A stretch of 34,341 nt of DNA from Candidatus Omnitrophota bacterium. GTDB taxonomy: Bacteria; Omnitrophota; Gorgyraeia; 2-01-FULL-45-10. Within the stretch, counting starts at the first letter, position 1; each line of letters starts with the position of its first letter. Below are positions 8,081 to 14,800 of the stretch, one piece after another. The translations under genes were made by a program, and so were the position numbers. A model generated the notes under the pieces. That model saw only the letters and a list, made by a program, of their open reading frames with translations, did no database searches and had not been told where the DNA came from. The stretch spans positions 1 to 34,341 of the forward strand of contig JAFGRN010000060.1 in NCBI GenBank assembly GCA_016935115.1, in the 5' to 3' direction.

Positions 8081-10495
8081 ATGACGAAAAAACTGATACA
8101 TGTCCTCATAGCGCTTCTTTTGATCGTGGCAGGCGCCATATCTTATCTTGGCTCTGTTACGCTGCCGATAAAGATCCATACGATAGTTACGGAAGAGATA
8201 GAGAGGGCCACTGGCAAGAGAGTGTTTATCGATTCCGTACATTTCAATATCCTTAAGGGGCTTATACTCGACAGGGTCATCATCTACGACAGCCATTCGA
8301 TACTTATCTGGGCCAAAAGCATATCCTGCGGCGTGCCTTTTTCGGCGATATCCGGGCAGAAATTTGCGATCCCCTCGGTAACGGTCGAATCGCCGGCGGT
8401 ATATCTTGAGCGCCGGGCGGATAATTCATTTAACCTGGGTGAGCTTTTGCCCGGCAGCGGCGCCCATGCGGCGGCCCTCGCATTACACAGGATGGCCGTA
8501 AGGAATGCCCGGGTGATATTCATAGACCGCACAGTTGAGCCGGCTTTCATCGAACGGATCGATGATCTTGATATGAAGGTAAAGTTTTCCCAGCCCGATA
8601 CGGCGGCTCTCGAGCTTACGTGCGAAATCCCGCTGTCTGTCCCGGCCCGCCTGAAATTCTCCGGGGTATATCTGGTATCCCGGGGAAAACTTGCCGGCCG
8701 CGGCGAGGCTGAAAGGCTTTCCCTGAAAGAATTCAGGGACTATTATAAAGAGGCCGGCATCGATTTCCCGTCCGGCACGGTGGATGTCTCCGCGGACCTG
8801 CGCGCAGACGAAAAATGCCTGGAGATCGAACTTGACGGACGGCTTAAGAGCTTTTGTGCCGATATGGACGGATTTAAGGTGAAGATGGAATCCGGCATAA
8901 AAGCGATGGCTTCATATGATTTTAAGGAGAAGGCCCTCGAATACGCCGGTAAACTCGACGTCCGCTCAATGGACCTCGACGGCCTCGAGGCCATAGGGAA
9001 ACTGGAGAACCTTAAGGCGCATATCGAATTTACCGACTCCAGGATGTGGTCCGAAGATATTATCGTTGACGCTTACGGTATCAGATGGGATTCCAAAGTG
9101 AATATCGTTAACTTTGCCCGGCCCATTGTGGATATCTACGCGAGCGCCGGATCGCATTTAGGCGCTGTACAGAAGATGCTGAAGGACGAGTTCGGGATAA
9201 CACTGCCTACGGAGATCTCAGGGAAGGCGGATATCGCTCTCGCCATGCACTCCGAACCGGAAAAACCTTTTAAGATGAACGGATACCTGGCCTTCCGGGG
9301 CGCTACGATGAGCCTTGGCTCCGGGAACTTTCCTCTCGAGGCTTTAAACGGCGAAGCGCAATTCGACTTAAACGGCGCCAGGTGGTCGAAAGTAGCGCTT
9401 AAGTACCGTGAAGTTCCCTATACTGCCTCGGGTCGTTTATCCGATTTTTCGGCCCCTAAGATAGAGCTTGACGTCGCCTCTAAGGATCTCTCTTTTGCTT
9501 CTACCTTCTCTCCGAAGGAAAAGCAGATCACTCTATCCAGCCTCGAGGGGCGTTATTTCAATTCCACATTTTCTATTACGGGAGCCATAGACCTGGTGGA
9601 GCAGAATGCTATCGATGGTGATATTAAAGGTGAACTGAAGCTCCGGATGAGCGACCTGAGAAAGATGGTAAAAAGTTCCGCGGGATTGCAGAAGATGAAA
9701 CCTGAAGGCACGATAACCGCGACATTCGGATTAAAAGGCCAGATAAATGCCCTGAAGACTTGCGATGCCAAAATGAAGATTAAAAGCGACCATCTATCCA
9801 TACACGGGATAACAATGACGGATATGATAATGGATTATTCCCAGCAGGACGGAATGGGGCAGATAAAGTCGCTTAAGGCCGATTTCTACGGGGGCAGCCT
9901 CTTCGCGACCGGAAAGATCGACTGGACCGCCAGGGCCATGCCTTATGCCGTGAGTTTTGACGCCCTCGATGTAAAGCTTGAGGACCTGAAAGCGGACACG
10001 GATTTCAGGGACAGGGAGGTTTCGGGCAGGATGAAGATCCTGGCCCAGCTTTCAGGCACAATAAGGGATGCTTCGAGGTTCTCGGGCACGGGCCGAATAT
10101 CGATCGCCGACGGAAAATTATGGCAGCTAAATCTTTTTCAGGGCATAGGGACCCTGATATATTCGAGCGACTTCAGCGATATTGTCTTTACGCAGGGATC
10201 GCTCGATATGGAGATAGGCGGAAGAGAAATAAAGGTAAAAAATTTCATGCTGAAGAGCGATCTTCTCGATCTCTATGGCGCGGGCGTGATAGGATACGAT
10301 AGGTCCATTAGCGCGATTGTGCGGCCGGAAGTGAAGGAAGATGCCATAGGCGGGACCAAAGAACGCATTGCGAAGGCGGTGAGTGGGAACACCGCCATTA
10401 AGATAACAGGCACTCTCGAGAACCCCGAATACAAGGCCCAGGCCAATTTCGCGGACGTTGTGGGCGGTATCGCCGGCGCCATATTCAATCAGTAG
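8081..10495 (+). CDS. AsmA/TamB-like (DUF748/AsmA_2-like) envelope protein
   Basis: N-terminal TM, long beta-repeat region, AsmA-like C-terminal block (DGKLWQLNLFQGIGTLIYSSDFSDIVFTQGSLDMEIGGREIKVKNFMLKSDLLDLYGAGVIGYD). ATG 8081 preferred over 8045. Confidence 0.75.
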   Translation: MTKKLIHVLIALLLIVAGAISYLGSVTLPIKIHTIVTEEIERATGKRVFIDSVHFNILKGLILDRVIIYDSHSILIWAKSISCGVPFSAISGQKFAIPSVTVESPAVYLERRADNSFNLGELLPGSGAHAAALALHRMAVRNARVIFIDRTVEPAFIERIDDLDMKVKFSQPDTAALELTCEIPLSVPARLKFSGVYLVSRGKLAGRGEAERLSLKEFRDYYKEAGIDFPSGTVDVSADLRADEKCLEIELDGRLKSFCADMDGFKVKMESGIKAMASYDFKEKALEYAGKLDVRSMDLDGLEAIGKLENLKAHIEFTDSRMWSEDIIVDAYGIRWDSKVNIVNFARPIVDIYASAGSHLGAVQKMLKDEFGITLPTEISGKADIALAMHSEPEKPFKMNGYLAFRGATMSLGSGNFPLEALNGEAQFDLNGARWSKVALKYREVPYTASGRLSDFSAPKIELDVASKDLSFASTFSPKEKQITLSSLEGRYFNSTFSITGAIDLVEQNAIDGDIKGELKLRMSDLRKMVKSSAGLQKMKPEGTITATFGLKGQINALKTCDAKMKIKSDHLSIHGITMTDMIMDYSQQDGMGQIKSLKADFYGGSLFATGKIDWTARAMPYAVSFDALDVKLEDLKADTDFRDREVSGRMKILAQLSGTIRDASRFSGTGRISIADGKLWQLNLFQGIGTLIYSSDFSDIVFTQGSLDMEIGGREIKVKNFMLKSDLLDLYGAGVIGYDRSISAIVRPEVKEDAIGGTKERIAKAVSGNTAIKITGTLENPEYKAQANFADVVGGIAGAIFNQ

Positions 10496-11513
10496 ATGTG
10501 TTTCTGAACAAATCGGAAATCTGTTCCGGCGAGGGTAGCTCCTTTTTCAGGTCTTTAGGAAGTTTTGTTGTTAACCTGTAAGTTGCCACGCCTATGGGTC
10601 TTCTCATATCTCGAAGCGCGTATTCAACTATCGTTCTATTTTTGTCCTGGCAGAGAATGATACCGATCGATGGATTTTCATCGCGTATTTTTACCAGATC
10701 ATCCAATGCCGCGAGATAGAATTGCATCTTACCGGTATACTCAGGGATAAATTTTCCTGTCTTGAGCTCAATCGCCACGAGACATTTCAGATGGCGGTGG
10801 TATAAAAGAATATCTATAAAAAATTCATTCCCCTCTATTTCTAAACGGAATTGATTGCCCATGAACGCGAATACACCTCCCATCTCAACCAGGAAGCGGT
10901 TTATTTTGGCGAGTAATCCCCGCTCCAATTCGAATTCATTATGATCTTCTCCGAGTTCTAAAAAATCAAAGGCATATTCATCCTTGACTGCCAACTTTGC
11001 CTGATAGCGAATCTTATCCGGAAGAGCCTTATTAAAATTGGTCTGATTCAGAAGGGTCTTTTCGTATGACTGGTTCTCTATTTGAAGAGCAAGGACATTC
11101 TTTGTCCAGCCGAATTTACGGGTCATACGGATGTAAAATTCACGCTCCAAAGGGTCTTTACAGCGCTCCATAATAACGACATTATGAGTCCATCCTATTT
11201 CTGCAACCAGTGGTTGCAGTTTTGTATCCTTGTTGTAGAGCGTAAAGAAGGTACGCATATACCATATATTTCGTGAAGAGAACCCATGCATCCCCGGAAA
11301 TTCCTTTTGCAAGTCCTTAGCAAGATTCTCCACAACTGATTTACCCCAGCCGTATTTTTTTTGCTTTGCCATAATTAACGAGCCGATATCCCAATAGAGA
11401 GCTATCAGTTCCTTATTAACGGCCCTCAGGGCATCGTATTGAGCCTTGTGAATTCTTTCTTTGACTTCCTGCAGCAGGTTCTTATAATTCGTAACGTCCG
11501 AAGCTTTTCCCAT
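10485..11513 (-). CDS. PDDEXK nuclease domain protein, YhcG/DUF1016 family
   Basis: LIALYWDIGSLI, LAKDLQKEFPGMHGFSSRNIWYMRTFF, and FIDILLYHRHLKCLVAIELKTGKFIPEYTGKMQFYL (PD-D/ExK core). Confidence 0.9.
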   Translation of the reverse strand: MGKASDVTNYKNLLQEVKERIHKAQYDALRAVNKELIALYWDIGSLIMAKQKKYGWGKSVVENLAKDLQKEFPGMHGFSSRNIWYMRTFFTLYNKDTKLQPLVAEIGWTHNVVIMERCKDPLEREFYIRMTRKFGWTKNVLALQIENQSYEKTLLNQTNFNKALPDKIRYQAKLAVKDEYAFDFLELGEDHNEFELERGLLAKINRFLVEMGGVFAFMGNQFRLEIEGNEFFIDILLYHRHLKCLVAIELKTGKFIPEYTGKMQFYLAALDDLVKIRDENPSIGIILCQDKNRTIVEYALRDMRRPIGVATYRLTTKLPKDLKKELPSPEQISDLFRNTSTD

Positions 11514-11540
11514 AGATTTCTCCTTTTTTGTAATATGAGT

Positions 11541-11587
11541 AAAAACAAAAAATCCCGCCCGAATCTTTTTAAAGATTCAAGCAGGAT
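11541..11587 (-). terminator. Intrinsic terminator in the 5' leader of the DUF1016 gene (attenuator candidate)
   Basis: Minus strand ATCCTGCTTGAATCTTTAAAAAGATTCGGGCGGGATTTTTTGTTTTT: hairpin at 11552-11587 with U-tract encoded at 11541-11552. Confidence 0.6.
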
Positions 11588-11705
11588 ATAGTACCCTATT
11601 ACAAACGCAGACCCAATATACCATATTGTATGTTTCTGTCAAGAGGATTCTTCTGGGGGAATAGAATAGGATTGTTAGGCCATAAAAAATTAAGCTAATC
11701 TAGCC

Positions 11706-11733
11706 TTGTCGCTCATAATATTGATGATATACT
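11706..11733 (+). promoter_or_regulatory. Sigma70-like promoter for the giant ORF
   Basis: TTGTCG (11706-11711), N16, TATACT (11728-11733); the same TATACTTAT core precedes the FadL-like gene. Confidence 0.45.
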
Positions 11734-11775
11734 TATAATAGGATTGATTCAATGGGGATTTCTTTACGGAGTAAT

Positions 11776-11820
11776 ATGCAAGAAACAGGCGGAGGAATTT
11801 TTTTTGATTTGTTAATTTAA
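11776..11820 (+). CDS. Possible 14-codon leader ORF (MQETGGGIFFDLLI*)
   Basis: ATG 11776 preceded by ACGGAG SD; TAA 11818-11820 directly abuts the GTG start of the giant ORF. Confidence 0.3.
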   Translation: MQETGGGIFFDLLI

Positions 11821-14800
11821 GTGCTTAGAAAGATCTCCGAAAGAGATATTAATATGAATATAACCACCAGAGCTAATGGGATCTCGATTAAGAGCAAGCC
11901 ATTCAAGGTGATGGTATCGCTAGTCACCCTGGTGGCTTTTTTATGTAATATGGCATTACCCGACACGGCCCGGGCTATCGAGATACCCTCGCTTCTATCC
12001 GGTGCCGCTCCGGTGCCGGTAAAAGAACTGCGTGTGGATACTTTCACCCTGTCTGAATATCTGGGACATGTCAGCAGCTCGTGGCAGGCGACGGATGACA
12101 GCGGTTTGCCGGTTAACCGGTTAGCCAGTTCGCCGGTTCAAAACCGACAAACCGACAAACTGACAAACCGGCAAACTATCATTCACATTCAGGACGCCCA
12201 CTGCAACTACGCTGCCCAAAAGAGGATTTCCGATATAATCGGGTACCTCAACGAGGAGTATGGCATAGACACTGTAAATCTCGAAGGCGGCGCAAAGGGG
12301 TACGATCTTTCCGTATTCACGGATATAGCCGACAAGGCGGTCCGCGACAAAGTCTCCGACCATTTTGTCAAAGAGGGTCTCGTAAACGGCGCCGAATATT
12401 TCGCCGTGAATAATCCCGGTAAGGTCCGGCTGTGGGGCATAGAAGACGCGAAGCTCTATATGGAGAACCTGAAGATCTACAGAGACTCCCTCATGCATAA
12501 GGAAGAAGTGGACAGGCATCTTAAAACATTAAGCCTCATTCTCTCGAATCTTAAATCGAAGATCTATCCCAAGGATCTCCTCGATTTCGACATGAAGTAT
12601 GGCGCGTACAAGGCCGGCAATCTCGAATTTAAAGAGTACCTTAACTCTCTTATAGATATAGCGAAGGGTAAGGCTATAGACATAAAGGCCCTGCCGAACA
12701 TATATCTTCTGAATCAGACGCTCGAGGAAGAGGGCGGTATCGATTTCAAAAAAGCCAATAGAGAGCGCGACGAGTTGATCGACAGGATCCAGAAGAAACT
12801 CTCCAGGAATGCCCTCGAGGAGTTCGTGAAAAAGACGGTCGACTTCAGGTCCGAAAAACTCTCCCAAAAAGAGTTTTATTCCTATCTCATGGCAAAATTC
12901 GATGAGAGCGAGATTCTTCCCGCGGAATTCCGGGAGCTACGGAAGTACATCTCATACATCTCCATGTACGATGCAATAGGCAAAGATAAAATAATGGGAG
13001 AGATCGAGGCGCTCGAGAGCAAGATACGGGATGCGCTATGTCGCAATGACGAAGAGAGGCAGTTATGCGCGCTATCGAAGAACCTAATCTTATTGAGAAA
13101 AATCTTTGGCATCACTTTAACTAAGAGCGACTACAGTTATTATAAAGCGAACGAAGACGCTTTCGATATCCGCAGTTTCACCGCGTTCATAGACAGGAAT
13201 GCGCCGCTCTACGGCATAACCGCGAAACTCGATAACAATGCCGGCAACCTCGACCAATACCGAAGGGATATCGGGCGTTTCTACGAGTATTCTTTCAAGC
13301 GCGACGACGCGTTTATCAATAACATCACATTCCAAAACCGGCAAACCGGCAAACCGACCAACTGGCAAACTATATTGATAACCGGCGGTTTTCATACGGA
13401 GAATCTGCTGGAGCTCTTCAAGAAGCAGAATATCTCATACATCTCCATAATGCCCAACTTCAAAAATTACGACGGCTACAGCAGCCCGTATTTCAAGATC
13501 TTAAGCGGCGGATCGGTGGACGAGGTAGAGCAGGCCATCAGCCCTTACATATCTGCCATGCAGGTTCCGAGCCACCTGGCCCCCATAGAGGGGGCAGTGG
13601 ACGCGGCCGGGCTTAAGATGTTTGCGGTGAAAGTCGCCATTCAGCGTATTATGGCGGAGAAGAGCATCAATGGTGTCTCCATTGTGAAGGACGGCAAAGT
13701 GCTTGTCAAAGTCGGGGATCCGACGGATGCCGAGAAGAACTCCGTTGAACTGGATGAGCTTCTGAGTATGGCCAGGGCGAAGCCAGTGCCCGCCGCCGCA
13801 CCGGTTGCCGTGCCGGCCGAGCCGGGCAAGTCTGTCTCCGCGCCGGCTGCGTTGAAAGTCACAGATTTTGGAATAGCCAGTGATAATAGCGTAGGGGTGA
13901 CACGAACGCAGCACGTGGCATTTCATGAAGCTGGTCGTTTTCCCGATATTCTAAGCGATATCGCTGCCACTATGGGTGCGAAAACGCGGGCAGACGGAAA
14001 GTTTGACCTGCGAGAAACCGTGAGACAGGCAGGTGGTCGCATAACAACCGTATACGGAGAAGTATACATAACCGACGACGGGATATTGGTAGTAATTGAT
14101 AGCCGTTTTCAAAAAGACCATGCCGGCAGGGGTGAACAGGCTGTTTATGCTAGCACAAACGCGAAGGCGCAACACGAGATTGCCGAGTTACGGTTGTGGA
14201 AAGATTTTGCGCTGCAAAACGGTATTGCTACTTCCGAAGATATACAAAGTGGACTCCTGGGGATGAAATTGAGAGAGTGGATGAATGACAAATCCGTTGG
14301 CAATGCTGTATTGGCTGAAAGAGGGCGACTAATAGGAGAGAGGGCTAATGAGTTCCATAACAGAGGGTTGGCCGTCGAAGTAGAATATAATAAAGTCCTA
14401 CTCGGAAAACTGTACGTAAATAAAGGCGTCGTGGATATGCTCAAGGTTCTTATAGCGGGAGGGCTCCGGAAGGAATTAAGCCGGGAGGCATTGACAAAAT
14501 GGATCGAAGGCATAACCGTTTCATCGGCATCGTATATCTATAAAAATTGGGAAACCGCCGGTATTCTTTACCGTGGTACACTTCCAAATGGTAATGAGAT
14601 ATATATTTTAGTAAGAATGGAAAATGATAAAGTGAAAAGCGTTTCTATCAACATGGACCATATCCGTGGCCCTATGTATGCGGGAGCTCAATATCTGCAA
14701 GTACCCAACGCCTTGGCTGAGTCCGCGGCAAAAGCACTAGCGTCTAAGGGTATCCAGGTTTCCGCTGAGATTCAGGCAACCGGATTTGTAGTAATAAAAC

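Noticed and set aside
10485-11513. Restriction-modification or toxin-antitoxin operon around the DUF1016 gene
   Set aside because: No methylase, specificity subunit, antitoxin or second defence gene adjacent; only an orphan nuclease is supported.
12136-12178. CRISPR or phase-variable frameshift tract
   Set aside because: Short 8-bp units with no spacers, and both copies keep the ORF open; better explained as an in-frame repeat insertion.
13036-13062. Third copy of the CATTGCGAGG repeat inside the giant ORF (tgtcgcaatgacgaagag)
   Set aside because: Only about 10 bp match and no opposing arm was found; likely chance.
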